Source: Artocarpus heterophyllus (Eukaryota; Streptophyta; Magnoliopsida; Rosales; Moraceae). Taken from it: a DNA stretch of 64,000 bases. This document shows positions 35,701 to 48,100 of this stretch, in pieces. Made by a program: the position numbers and the translations under genes. The stretch covers positions 5,224,212 to 5,288,211 of the forward strand of contig CM046339.1 of the NCBI GenBank assembly GCA_025403435.1, read 5' to 3'. The notes beneath the pieces are model-generated. The model was not told the origin of the DNA. It searched no databases and was given only the letters and a program-made list of their open reading frames with translations. Position 1 is the stretch's first letter. Each line of letters begins with the position of its first letter.

Positions 35701-37285
35701 AGTGGCTGATGCTTTAAGTAGGAAGTCAGTTGCCACGTTGATGTCTATGCAAGCAATGTCTTCACCTTTAAGGAAGGAAATTCTAGACTTCGGTTTAGAA
35801 CTTATAGCAGGCCAGCTATCAGCACTCTCTCTTGCTCTGACGATGTATGATGAAATTCGGAGTAAGCAAGATGACGACGTAAGCCTTGTAAGGATCAAAC
35901 AAGAAATGAAAGAAGGAAAGTGTCAAGAGTTTCGTATTGCGGATGACAGAACTCTGTACCTCAAGGACCGTTTATGTGTTCCCAATGTTGGTGATTTAAG
36001 GGAAAAGATCTTGGCAAAAATTCATAACACTCCTTACTCTATTCATCCAGGTGCAACAAAGTTGTATAATGATCTAAAAGGTAACTTTTGGTGGTTTGGA
36101 ATGAAACATGATGTTGCAAAGTATGTGAAGAATTGTATAACATATCAGCAAGTAAAGGCTGAACACCAGAGACCTGGTGGTGAACTGCAGTCTATCCAAA
36201 TACCAGAATGGAAATGGGAAGATATAGCAATGGATTTCATTACCAGTTTTCCCAGAACTATGAATGGCTATGATGCAATTTGGGTAGTTGTGGATCGGCT
36301 GACGAAGACGGCTCATTTCATTCCTATCAAGATCACTTACTCTATGGAATGGTTAGCGAAACTCTATGTTAAGGAAATTGTATGACTTCATGGGATTCCC
36401 AAGTCAATCATCTCAGATCGTGATGGCAGGTTCACATCTAAGTTTTGGAAGAGTGTACAGACTGCAATGGGAACCAGGCTTCATTTCAGTACAACTTTTC
36501 ATCCTCAGACTGACGGCCAAACGGAGAGGATGAACATGATTCTAGAAGATATGCTACGGGCAAGTTCTCTTGATTTTAAGACTAGCTGGTGTAAAATGTT
36601 GCCGTTAGCAGAATTTTCTTACAACAACAGCTTTCAGGCGACAATTGGGATGGCACCATATGAAGCACTATATTGGCAAAAATGCAAGTTGCCTATATGT
36701 TGGCACGAAGCTGGTGAAAAGAAGTTGATGGAAAGCATTGATGCTGAAAGAACCGATTTCGTGAATGAAACTTCTGAGATGATAAAGTTGATAAGAAGAA
36801 GAATAGAGACCGCACAAAGCTACCAGAAGAGTTATGCTGATAAGAGAAGAAGACCCTTAGAGTTCGCCGTGGGCGAATATGTGTTTTTGAAAGTTGCACC
36901 AATGAATGGAGTTATGAGATTTGGGAAGAAAAGCAAGTTAAGCCCAAGATTCATCGGTCCTTATGAGGTGGTTAAACGAATAGGCAAAGTAGCTTATCAG
37001 CTGAAGTTACCATCTGAAATGTCTGCAATGCATGATGTATTTCATATCTCCATGCTCAAGAAATATGTTCCGGACGCTACGCATGTGATTGAGCCACAAG
37101 TGATTGAGATACAAGAAGACTTATCTTACAAAGAAAAGCCAATAAAGATACTCGATCGAAAAACCAAGACCTTGAGGAATAAAGAAATTCCATTAGTCAA
37201 GGTGTTATGGCAAAATCAACAAGTCGAAGAAGCCACATGGGAATGTGAAGATGGCATGAAAGCTATGTATCCGCATTTATTCTAA
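32735..37285 (+). pseudogene. gypsy gag-pol with ten premature stops
   Basis: One frame of 1,516 codons runs from ATG 32735 (MDGHRRM) to TAA 37283 with no frameshift. Domains in order: coiled-coil start with a P-rich linker, retrotransposon gag (about 32990-33450), zinc knuckle (about 33706-33805; the second has CFICGREDYFVKNC, the usual His being Tyr), aspartic protease (DTGAT from 34028), RT (FIDD near 35036), RNase H (about 35380-35720), integrase zinc finger (Cys to Tyr in NCITYQQ), integrase core (MDFITSF, ISDRDGRF, TDGQTERMN) and a chromodomain-like C-terminus ending EATWECEDGM. Premature stops are at 32756, 32876, 33161, 33443, 33596, 34175, 34292, 34814, 35153 and 36383, all TAG or TGA. 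About 30 residues normally found between the RT palm and the [15 protein letters not shown] motif are missing in frame (after YAK, near 35135). The copy is inactive. Confidence 0.95.
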
Positions 37286-37308
37286 GTTTCGAGTACGAAA
37301 CTTTTATA

Positions 37309-37321
37309 AGGTGGAGAGAAT
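37309..37321 (+). other. Polypurine tract of gypsy element
   Basis: The purine-rich AAGGTGGAGAGAAT lies immediately before the TGTAACACCC start of the 3' LTR. Confidence 0.8.
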
Positions 37322-40276
37322 TGTAACACCCACCTATTTTTATGTAATGAATTACGTTAAGTTAGTAACGACTAATGATATTTTATGATATACGTAATGA
37401 TATATGATGTTAATGTTACTAACTTTTATGTCAAGTTTTATGATAGGTGAAGACCGCATGGAATCGTTGTGCTCAAGTGTTCATGATTATTTTTAAATTA
37501 TTTTTAATTATGATGCAATAATGTATGAATGTTTTAATGTATGGCATTTATGGACAGTTCGGCAGGCCAAACTTTTAAGATCGGCAGGCCGAAATGTCTG
37601 CCCGAGATCAACAGACCGAAGAAACCCATCGGCAGGCCAAACTTGGTTGAACCGGCAGGCCGAAGGAGAAAATCGACAGGTCAAACACGGCTGACAAGCA
37701 ATCAGTAGAAATCTCTCCAAAATTATGGCTGAGTTAATTACGTTAATTGGATGATTTAATGTGATTAATTGGCATAAAAATGGAATGATTTTATCAGTTA
37801 AGGAAATAAGGGGTTTGACTTTGCATTGATTTGTGTTATTTTAAATGGTTTCCCATTTAAATAGGGCAAAACATGGTAAGTGATGAGTGAGAGTTTTGAC
37901 TTTCCTTTTTCTTCTTTCTCTCCTTCACACCAATTGCCCCCTAACAGTAAGAAATTCTGACTTAATGGAGGGACTTAATGAAGGGCAATGAATTTCATTA
38001 TGATTGTTACGTTAAAAAAAAAATCTTAACGTTTTCTTTCCTCAGATTTTTCTCTCAACTTCTCACTCCTCTCTCATTCATTTCTAAGGCGTTCTTTCAT
38101 TCTCTCTTCCTCTTCTCTTCTCCACGCATTTCACTTCCTTCTCTCTCAAAAATTTTCTGCAAGAAAATTGAAAGAAAAGTCATATTCTTTGGTTAAATTC
38201 AAGGTAAGGACTCGTTTCTTGTGTTTTTGAAAAGAATTCTCCTCCTCAATCCATCTACAATATCTTTCTTTAGGTATTGTATTTGTTTCGAGTTTTTAAT
38301 ATGTTATGCATGTATGTGTTATGAGATGATTTTTTTTAAGTTTCATGTCTTCTCGGTTTTTTCATGATAAAATAAGAATTTTCTATCTTCTACCCCTCAC
38401 AGTAAATATTACTGTTTAATCTTGATGTATGAAAAATGTATTGATATTTAAGGGGTAAATATGATGTTTTTCATGAAAGTTGTCAAGAATGTGCATGTAT
38501 GATATATAATGAAGGTATTTTATGTTATTTTTAAGAAAACTATTTTAACAATGTTATTTCTGGATTTTGTTTATGAATTGTTATTTATGTTTAAATGATT
38601 TTATGACAATAAAATAATTTTATGCATGATAATATGATGATTGTATGGAGTTTTAAATTAAAATATATGTATTTGTTCGAAAACGTTTTATTTAAAAGAT
38701 AAATATGTATTTTTATAATTTAAGAAAAATCATAATAACATGTTTATGTGATGACAATGTTTATGGTTATGAATTATGTTTGTAATATGAGATGAATGTA
38801 TGTATATGTGAATGTTATATGAATGGATGATTTACGCTATGATGTTAAGTATTGATTTTATTGTGTTTTAAATGGAAAAATGGCATGAACACACATAAGA
38901 ATGAGCACTTCGAGACCGCAATGTCGTCACCAAATCATTTAAGGTTAAGTAAGCTAGCTATTAAAGTAAGTACATTCTCACCTGCAACATGACACGTTTT
39001 TACAAGATTTGATGTTATGTTCATAATGATATTCATGATGATTTTATGGATATTTTCCTTAAGAATTTCTATGAAAGATTTTCATGATTTTAAGTTGTGC
39101 ATGATGATTTTGGCATGTTTCAAAATATGAAAATTATGTATATATGTATCACCTAATAAGTGTTGCACACTAATGTTATGAAATAAAATGTTATGATGTC
39201 ATGTTTGGTTTTGGATTAGCTACCCTTCTCTTCTCATGACGGCGCGCCTATGATGATGTTTATGGTGTAACACTTGGGCCCTTAAGATAAAATGGAATAA
39301 GTTTTTAAATGATGAACACAATGAAAGATATGTTCTATGAAATTGTGCTTAAGGCACTTTTATGATATGATGATAATGATGATGATGATATTTATGAAAT
39401 GTTTTAATTTGTGAGAATTATATGTACTTACTAAGCATTAGCTTAATCATGTTTTATGTCATGTTGCAAATAAAGGTAAAAAAATCATGGATTAGGTGGA
39501 GGACATGGAGAGGCGTGTGAGCACTATGCATGATGAATTGTAACCGGAAGCACGCCAAGAAGAACGTTTTTATGTTTTAATCAAGTTATATATTTTGAAC
39601 ATATTTTTATGTTAAGTTTTAAGAATACTTATACTATTGTTTTATAAGTTATTTTTATCATTTTTAATGAATTATGAACTTCCACAACATTTTATGAAAA
39701 GTTGGTTTGTTCTAAAAATTAAGTTTTTCTCAAAGATTTTGGCTAGATCGGCCTGCCGAATATCCTTGGTCGGCCTGCCGAAGTCTGAAAGTTCGGCCTG
39801 TCGAATGTTGATAAGTTTTTGGTCTAAATTGCAAAGCCTCTGTCAACCTGCCAGTTGAGGGAACTCCAGCCTGCCGATCATGTTCAGTCTTCTGAAGTCC
39901 CAAGTTCGGCCTGCCGAACTATGGGAGTAAATGACTTTTATATGATGAGTTGATTAAGGAGACAGGATGTGATGTTTGTTTTATAAGTCCTGATTTTACA
40001 ACTTGATATACCTATATTATTAAATAAGTTCATGATTAATTTAAAGTATAATTGAATAAATTATGGTATGGAATAAGTTAAACAATGTTATTTTAAACAA
40101 TGATAAGTTATAAAAAAAAAATTAGATGCATGAATGGATCCTAGTTATGTATGTTTAACTATGTTTATATTTAAAAACATCGTATAAGCTATGTAATTAT
40201 GTTTATGTTTAATGTTTAATAAGTATGAATGTATGAATGTAACGATATTTGTGACGTCTAAGCTAAGGGGCGTTAC
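37322..40276 (+). repeat. 3' LTR of gypsy element
   Basis: 2,955 bp, collinear with the 5' LTR. Differences include substitutions, short gaps, a ~65-bp deletion near 38700, and different numbers of the GGCAGGCC/GGCCTGCC motifs at 37557-37690 and 39748-39925. Confidence 0.95.
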
Positions 40277-40281
40277 AGTTT

Positions 40282-42400
40282 AGATCTGATCTCTACATTA
40301 CCTTCGTACAGTTATACTTTTCCATTCCAGAGAAGGATGAAAATGTATATAAACGGCCTGCTATAGTAGTACACTACTACCCCTCTATAAACGATGACGA
40401 TTGGGAAGCTTTTGTGAAATATCGATGTTCCATCGAATTCCAACTGCTATCATCAAATGCAAGAAAAGTAAGAGCAAAAAATGAATACTGCCCTATGGTT
40501 GGCCTAGTCGGATATAGAGAGCTCGAGTAATTTTTGGTACGTTAATATCTTACTCATATTATATATATATATATCAATTATTCTATCATTAGTATGTTAC
40601 TAACATAGTGTAACATAGTTTGCTAAGACAGGCATGCTACCAACACGAGAGGAGTTGTGGGTAAAATCATGTCAAAATCCCGATGGACAATTTAAAAATC
40701 CAAAAGTAACAAAAATTGGGAACTTGATTTTAAGTTTATTGAACACGAACAATTAATTTGTAATTTAAAACCTATTGAATGATCTTAAGAACAACAAGGT
40801 TTGGATGTTGTTTTACAGGATAAATACACGATGCAACAAAGTCAAGGTAGCTTCAAATCAGTCAGTAACAATGACATTTTTATAAGGGCACTAGGGAAAC
40901 CAGAACATTCAGGACGTGTTTGCGGTCAATCAAAATATGTGAAGCAGTCTTAATACTTCGACCTCAAATCAAGTACTTCAAAATTGAATTCCCAAATGTT
41001 GAAGATGTAGATGGAGATTGCAGAACTACGAGATCTTGTGACTGAGCTCATTTCCTGAGGACGAGCCAAGTTGACAAATGATAACATCTCATAATGCAAC
41101 AGTTTCAAGGCTAGTTGTAACCTCCCAATAATGTAGCAGAAGCTCCAAAAGCTCCAAAGGTCCAATTGTCACCTCCTCGTCAAAGCCCGAACAATCCAAG
41201 CTCTTTGTTGAGGATAGAATTAATGGTGGGTGTGCACTTGTTGCTCTTGGGAAGGTATGGATGGAGAGTCTTCCAACTGATATGGTTTATGGACAACAAT
41301 TAGGGAAAGAAAACGTGTGCGTTAGCATCAATACCATCAGAGTTAGAATAGCTGAATTGCCTGTTCCAACACTTGAAGCAACAACTATGGGTGAAGCAGC
41401 CAGAAGCTTCGTTGCATGGCCGAAGAGGTTAGTTGAAGTCATCACAATGACAAAGACGAGTCGAGTGCTTAGCTCGTTCCACAAGATCTAAAACAAAAGA
41501 AACGCCAAAAATGGAAAAGCTCTATCAAAGCAAAACAATCATAACCTAAGGAAGAAGAACCCGTTGCAAATGAGCCACTGCCTGCATTTAACTTCGCTTC
41601 AGTATCTCAAGAATTTATGTAGTTGGCTCTATACGCACATTCTTTCATGCGTGATGGGGTCGACGATTCAGTGCCCGATACTAATAAATGTCACTGTCAA
41701 TGAATTGCCTATCTATGTGGGGTATGAAGACATTTACTACTTCATCAACTTTGATAAAATTGAGGCAAACTGTATCCTGGTATAACTCAGGTAATAACTC
41801 CATCCTTAATTCATAATTTTTAAAATATAGGTAAAGTTGTGAGGTGCTTTCAAATAATTGACTGTATTATTTTTTATTATAGTTTTTTAGCAAAATATTG
41901 TGAACTTCAAGGCTTGGCGCAAAATTTTAGCTTCCTATTTCCGGCGAATGTTTCAAGTGCTGCAAGACTTACAAAGTGATCATAGAGAGCATGCCACGTC
42001 ACTTCTCTACCTATTAGCTCAAGCACGGAGGGAGAAATTATTCTTCTTGCCATACAATGTTGAAGAACATTGGATGTTGGCACTTATTTTGCCATGGGAG
42101 GACCAAATATATTGGTTTGATCCCTTCGAACACCCACCACATGAGGATTTCATATCAGTCATAAGATTGTAAGTATTAATGTTCTCTTATAAAATTAACT
42201 ATTTTGAGTCCCACATAATTGTATCGTCTATTAATTCATTCAAATATAACACATTATTTAATGCACTTAATGATTGGAAGCTTCAAGCAAGAAGTGGTGT
42301 CACAAACTGACCGTATGAAATGCTATATTCCAAACGTAAGTGTCCAAGACAATAAAGAAACGTAGAATGTGGTTTTTTATTCTATGTTTCATGCGGGATA
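40282..42400 (+). pseudogene. CACTA second gene, 3' part with C48 (Ulp1-like) protease domain
   Basis: The frame resumes at RSDLYITF and runs through DENVYKRPAIVVHYYPS, ARKVRAKNEYCPMVG and GMLPTREELWVKSC. A domain of the kind found in many CACTA second proteins follows (about 41215-41450; KVWMESLPTDMVYGQQLG, RIAELPVPTLEATTMGEA, SFVAWPKRLV; often annotated DUF8039). The C-terminal C48 cysteine protease shows His (EHW, 42068), Asp (WFDP, 42119), Gln (CPRQ, 42350) and Cys (VECG, 42368), the catalytic set of Ulp1-type SUMO proteases. Likely splice sites are GTAATAAC near 41790, an acceptor TTTTTTAG before 41891 and GTAAGT at 42169. Stops and shifts (for example TAA at 42353, between the Gln and Cys) make it a pseudogene. 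Confidence 0.82.
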
Positions 42401-42689
42401 TAATTACAAGTGGTATACAAGCCCGAAGAAAAAAAGAGTTTTATATACATACAGATATACATGAAGTTAGATTATAGTGGGTATAATTTATAAATAGGTA
42501 TATGCTCTTTAGATAGACAGATAGAGATAATAGATAAACAAATACTCAAAATAACTCAAATGTAAATGATCTTGTGAATACCTTGTAATTTCAATATACA
42601 TCAAGTTTTGTATGCAATCAGACCCTTGTTGTAATGGATAACATACGGGACTGGCCATCTTGTAGGAAATCAAAAATTTTTGGAGATTT

Positions 42690-43140
42690 TGTTGTGGCGA
42701 TACCAATTTTCCACGATGGTTTTCAAGAAAACTATGGTGGAATCAAAAGCTTCTACGAGGCTTCCATGACCTCTTTTGAGAGAAACCATCATGGAATCTT
42801 AGACTCCATGACGGTTTTTTTGTGGAAGCCTAGAGATTCCATGATGGTTTTTTTGAAATCGTCGTGTAGATTCCATGATTGTTTTATAAAAAACCGTTGT
42901 GTAACCTTAAAGATTCTAAAACCGTCATGGAATCACGATGGTTTTTTAAAAAACTGTTGTGGAAAATGTTTCACCCACATCTCCTTTTCTGTTCCAATTT
43001 TTTTGTCCTATGACGGTAAAAAACGGTCATGAAAACTCTATTTTGTACCATGATTAAAGTTTTTACGATAGTTTTTAACAGTCGTAAAATTTTTCGATGA
43101 CGGTTATAAACTGTCGTGACATTCCCAATCTGTAATAGTG
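42690..43140. repeat. CACTA right subterminal repeats and terminus
   Basis: About ten copies, in both orientations, of the word CCAYGAYGGTTTT/AAAACCRTCRTGG are packed between 42710 and 43110, followed by the terminal TGTAATAGTG. The arrangement mirrors the left end and is denser. An open frame across it (42634-43032) is an artefact of the repeats. Confidence 0.85.
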
Positions 43141-43143
43141 TAT

Positions 43144-45125
43144 GGAGGCAGCGTAGGCCATTAAGAGGGGTAAACGAAAATGCTGAAGTCTGCTTGGAGG
43201 CTACTGCTCGGAATAATCAGTTGCTTTCAGCACTAATCAGTTGAATAATCTTGCATCAACTTTTTGCATGCATGCAACGGCGTTACTTTTCCTTAAAAAT
43301 TGACTTAAGCAAGAAGAAAATTATGTTTAGAAAGTCAGATTCACATTAACATTTAAGCTTTTCATTCTTGAATTAAGAATCCATTTTGTGTGAATGCATT
43401 GAGGACTTCTTTTATTAGCTAGCTAGCTGGATGGCACACATTATTTGTTCGAGTTGTACCGATTTTTACAAGCTTATCCTAATACAGTGCTAAATTAATT
43501 TCATGAATAAGAAATTTTAATATTTAAGTGACAAAATCATTCTCTAGTGAAGAATTATTTTTATGCTAAATTTAACATAAGTTATACTAGGTGTAAGATT
43601 TATTGTTTCGTTAGTTAAACTTTTTTATTGACTAGTTACCAAAAAAATTAGAAGCTCATCTTAAAAAAAATTCTTTTACTGTTTACAAGTTACAAACTTT
43701 AAAATTTATGACAAAATATATACAGTATTAACATATAAAATATTTCATTTTCACATACTTTTTACTTACAAAAATCGCATAAACATTGATATTAAAACAG
43801 AAGATGATCTAAGATTGATTATGTTTAATTCTCGAAATATGATAAATTAGTTCGGATATGGATCCCAACAACTAGCATGTTTTACGCCTTCGTTTTTTCG
43901 TTCTTTCTTTCCCCGCTTTTACTCATTATCAGTTACGTCAATTTAGCTTCCATCTGTCAGTTATAGTGCTAGTCACATTATATTACCTTGTTTCTCTTGT
44001 AATTAGTGGAATGACATAACGTTGCAGGGCTTGTTTCAAGTAATATATTATATATATTGTATGTAGGTCAAAGCTCTCAATCAAGAATTTTATAATTAGT
44101 TAATTCGTAGTAATTATGGTCGCATATTTCTCACATCTTCTCACATTAACGCATTTGAAAACTTAGTTCAAATTAATAGTTTGAACTTAAATAGTGTAAA
44201 ATTTTAACATGCTATAGTATAAAGTAAAATAAGTTACAGTGTAAAGCTCTTATATATTACGGTATTTTAAATCAAAATGATTTATACTATTAGTTTAAGC
44301 TATAGTTGTCAAACACTCTATATAGGCAGATTAAGCTAGCAATAAAAAGAACAAGGTATGTTATGCCCGTTGAAATATCATTTTTCCCTACAAGTTTTTA
44401 TTTTCTTATCAGTTATTTGGTTGAGGAGTGGGAACTGTAACTCAATTATAAACAATGTAAAGCTCTCACATACTACAGAACAATAAACAAAATTACTCTA
44501 ATATAAAACTCTCATATATTATAATATAAATAATTCTAACTAACGGTTTTTACTAATTTTTTTAAACACCACGCTTTTTACGAGTCAATTTTTCATGTGT
44601 ACGACGAATTGATGACCAGTTAATCATTTAGTACCTATCAAAAATTTCTGTGCGCATCAGTAAAATAATCTTCACCGACTTCAACAACAAAAGAGCTGTT
44701 ATTTTTTTTTATTTATTTACTGGCCCGTTGATTTTTTCTTTCTTTAACTAAATTAGCACTTTGCGTAACTAATTGCGTGCGGCGGAATTTTTTTTTTTTA
44801 GCACGAGCATTAAATATTTAACGTCAAAACAAGTGACAAGGACAATGCTGTGTCATCATGTTTGGCAGAATAACCCACGTAGGAGGGCGTCGTTTTGAAA
44901 GATAAAGATACATGTTCTTCGAAACTCGATGTTTTTATCTTTTTTGCAGAGCTACATGCGCATTGTTTTTTTTTTTTTAAATGTTATGATATGAACTCCC
45001 GCATATTCTTTAAGTCAAAGAAATAGTTTATTTGTTTTATTAATTTATTATAATGGATGTTTTTGCTAAATCGATCTTGAAATTTCTATCAATACCTGAT
45101 TATAAGATTAAATTTGAATTGATAA

Positions 45126-45159
<34 letters not shown>

Positions 45160-48100
45160 TGATGTTTATCTACAGTCCGTCCCTTTATTTTTGTAGTTTT
45201 TAAACTACACTTTGCTTGGACCGTGGGATTAAATCTAACGATCTAAATTCTATAAGGGTAAGTGTGTATATGTCCTACTTGCTTCCGGTTTTTCCCTCGG
45301 TGTAATTATTATACCAACTTTTGACAAGACGAGTGTGTGGCCTTGTTAAATGTAATATGAAGTTTGGAAAACTAAATTTGAAGCATTGTAGGAGAAGTAA
45401 ACAAATTGACAACACAATTCTCATTTTTTATGTGCATAAATTTAAAAATTCATCCCTTTTTTATTTGAACTCCGATTGAGGAGATTCTTCTTCCTTTGTA
45501 TGCAAAGTGAAAAAAAAAAAATCTAGATCCATATGGCTAGGTAATTCTTCCATAAATAATGTGTTTTTGTAACATTTGTTATCAAACAATGAGGGTCTAT
45601 TTGGTGCATAGTTTGAATTGGTATGGATTTAAACCTTTTTGTGGTTTGAAATTGTGGTTTTGAACTGTTATGTGGTTTGAATGGTGATTTCGAACTAATG
45701 TTTAGAACCTAAAAGTCGAAAGAGAGAATAAAAATCACATCATAAGGCTGGTATTTGAATAGTATAAGAATTATGAGGAAACTAGATCATTGTTTGGATG
45801 ATTTACAGGTTTAAATGGAAAACTTGAATGAAAATTTGAATTTTTGTGAGAGAGAATATTATAGAAAATGGTTTGAACCTACAAAACAAACGAGTTTTAA
45901 ATTGTTCAAGCCATGAGTGCTCTTTTTCTTTCTTTCTTTCTTTTTTTGGGGGGGGGGGGAGGGGAGTTCTCAAAGCTTGAGGTCTTGTCCATTTTAAACG
46001 AATGAAAATTTGAATTTTTGTGAGAGAGAATATTATAGAAAATGGTTTGAACCTACAAAACAAACGAGTTTTAAATTGTTCAAGCCATGAGTGCTCTTTT
46101 TCTTTCTTTCTTTCTTTCTTTGGGGGGGGGGGGGAGGGGAGGGAGGGGGAGGAGTTCTCAAAGCTTGAGGTCTTGTCCATTTTAAACCATCCTCTTCGTT
46201 TTAAACTTTTGCTTTATTTTGTTTATCAAATGTCAGCTTAACTTGAACCTATGTGTCCATAATTGACATACCAAACACTGGCTAAACTTTTTTAAAATTT
46301 TGTTTCTGCACTTTATATCCATACACAGAACCAGATTTTATTCACAGCTTAAAGTATAGTTTATCTATGTGTTTATATGACAACTCAGATCATAATTCAA
46401 ATCAACTCAATTCACAGAGTTGTTTAATCTAATCATCATAAAGACCATATCTTATATTTTTGTTTTTTGGATAAGCATTGGTATCAAGTACTTAATTGAA
46501 ATATATGAGCATTTCAGGAATATTTTGTTGCTTAATTGTTTGTAATAATAATAAGAATCAATTATAAAAATTTCCTCTAAATTATAGCCCTTGTTATACT
46601 TTGCTCTCAAATTTTAAAACGTAACATTCATTTCCCCTAAAGTATGAGCCGTTAACAAAAATAGTCCTTTTATTAAAATTTTAATGAAAAATTAATAAAT
46701 AATTGTAAAATTAGGGGATATTTTGGTAATCATCTTATAAAAATAACCACAAAATTTAAACAATAAAAAAATAGTCTTTGTTGATGACTACAAACAAAAA
46801 ATTAGAGCCATAACACCATTTGGATCCCTCTTTTTTCGATACACTGAAATTTTCTTTAAAATTTTATTAATTTTTTTGCCTAAAAAGTATTTTAAAATTT
46901 TTTATAAATAGTAGTAAAAACTTCAAAAGTAAGAAAGAAGTTTTATTAAATACAATTTGAGTTTTTTCTCTTTAAAAATGTGTGTTCTATTTTTTATTAC
47001 ATTGAATATATTTTTGTTATATTTTTTCCCACTGGTGTCTATAAATTTTAAATTTTCAAAATAATTTTTAGGTGTGAAAAAATTGATAATATTTTAAAGA
47101 AAGTTTTAGTATATCAAAAAACAAAAAGAGGGTGCAGATAATATTATTGTTTTTAATTGATTTTTTTATCATCAATAAAGACTATTTTATTATAGTTTTA
47201 ATTTTTGTTGTTATTTTTATAAGTAGATTACTAAATACTGCTAATCTTAATATTATTTATCAATTTTTCGTTAAATTGTAATAGAAGGACAAGTTTTGTT
47301 AACATTTTGAAATTCGAGGGGCAAAGTGTTACAAGGGCTATAGTTCCTAATAATAATCTGCAACATGTATTGCATATCAATTGGTTCTCTATGTGAATTT
47401 ATTTATTTTTTGTTTTTTTTTTCCTTGTTAGGATTGGTTGCGGTTATGGTTGTGGTTGTGGTTGTATATTTCATTACTACATATTAGGAAGATAACATGT
47501 CATCTGAGGCTCGAGACAAACATAATCTGATAGGATGTTAGAATGGTGTAGTTTAAATAGTAATCAGAGCTAGCATTTTGATGTGCTAAAGTGTTAATTT
47601 AAACAAAATATCCAACCTAAATTTATGTTTGAATAACTTATTCATTTCTTTTTAGACCTAAACAACTCCTGTTATTTTACTCTACCAATAAGAATGTATT
47701 TTACTATCTTCTATTTCTGTATCGTATGCCAATCACCATTTTAGATAAATCCTTCTTTTTGAGTAAATGAATTGGATCATACCGCTAACAATCCTATAAC
47801 AAAAAGCATCAGCAGTAGTCGACTACGATATCAATGTACGACTCAATTTTTGAAAGTTTAAGAAGTCATGTCATTCTCTACTTTGATGTCAATGGAAGAG
47901 GACTGCTTCAGCACGACCACGTCTGTGGCTTATACTAGACCTGTAAAATATCTATGAATATCATTGCAGCATTCGAACTTACAACATTTACACGACACAA
48001 CTAGACCAATTAATGTATGCAAACTGCTTGCCCCACTGGCCCATTTTGAACCACCAAAACAATGGCCCATAATTTCCAACAAAAATTAAAATAACACCGA

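Larger units (their letters stand above)
29581..40276 (+). mobile_element. Full-length Ty3/gypsy element (Tekay/Del-like), 10,696 bp
   Basis: Two long LTRs (29581-32519 and 37322-40276) start TGTAACACCC and end GGGGCGTTACA. The element is flanked by the 5-bp duplication GTTTA (29576-29580 and 40277-40281). It has a tRNA-Met-type primer site, one gag-pol frame with a C-terminal chromodomain-like region, and a polypurine tract. The domain order (RT, RNase H, integrase, chromodomain) and LTR size fit the Tekay/Del chromovirus lineage. The two LTRs differ by a few percent: 6 substitutions and one 2-base gap in the first ~165 aligned bases. The insertion is therefore not very recent. It is younger than the CACTA gene it interrupts. 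Confidence 0.96.
23266..43140 (+). mobile_element. Complete En/Spm CACTA transposon, 19,875 bp with nested insertion
   Basis: The left end CACTACAACAAATTT and the right end (reverse complement CACTATTACAGATTG) are CACTA termini with an alike next dozen bases. Both ends are flanked by TAT (23063-relative flank 23263-23265; right flank 43141-43143), the 3-bp target duplication of this superfamily. Inside, in order: left subterminal repeats, a TNP2-type transposase pseudogene, an internal hairpin array, a C-rich tract, a minisatellite, the first exon part of a second gene, a nested gypsy element (29581-40276), the rest of the second gene with a C48 protease domain, and right subterminal repeats. 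Without the nested element and its target duplication the CACTA would be about 9.17 kb, normal for an autonomous plant CACTA. All coding parts are broken, so it cannot mobilise itself. Confidence 0.92.

Noticed and set aside
42634..43032. 132-residue open frame at the CACTA right end
   Set aside because: It lies across subterminal repeats and has no family features.
45803..46180. Minus-strand 125-residue frame with an internal peptide repeat
   Set aside because: The peptide repeat is the translation of the 174-bp DNA duplication; composition is low-complexity.
45590..46460. Possible larger MITE with GGTCT ends
   Set aside because: The end similarity is weak and no target duplication could be found, so it is not listed as a firm element.
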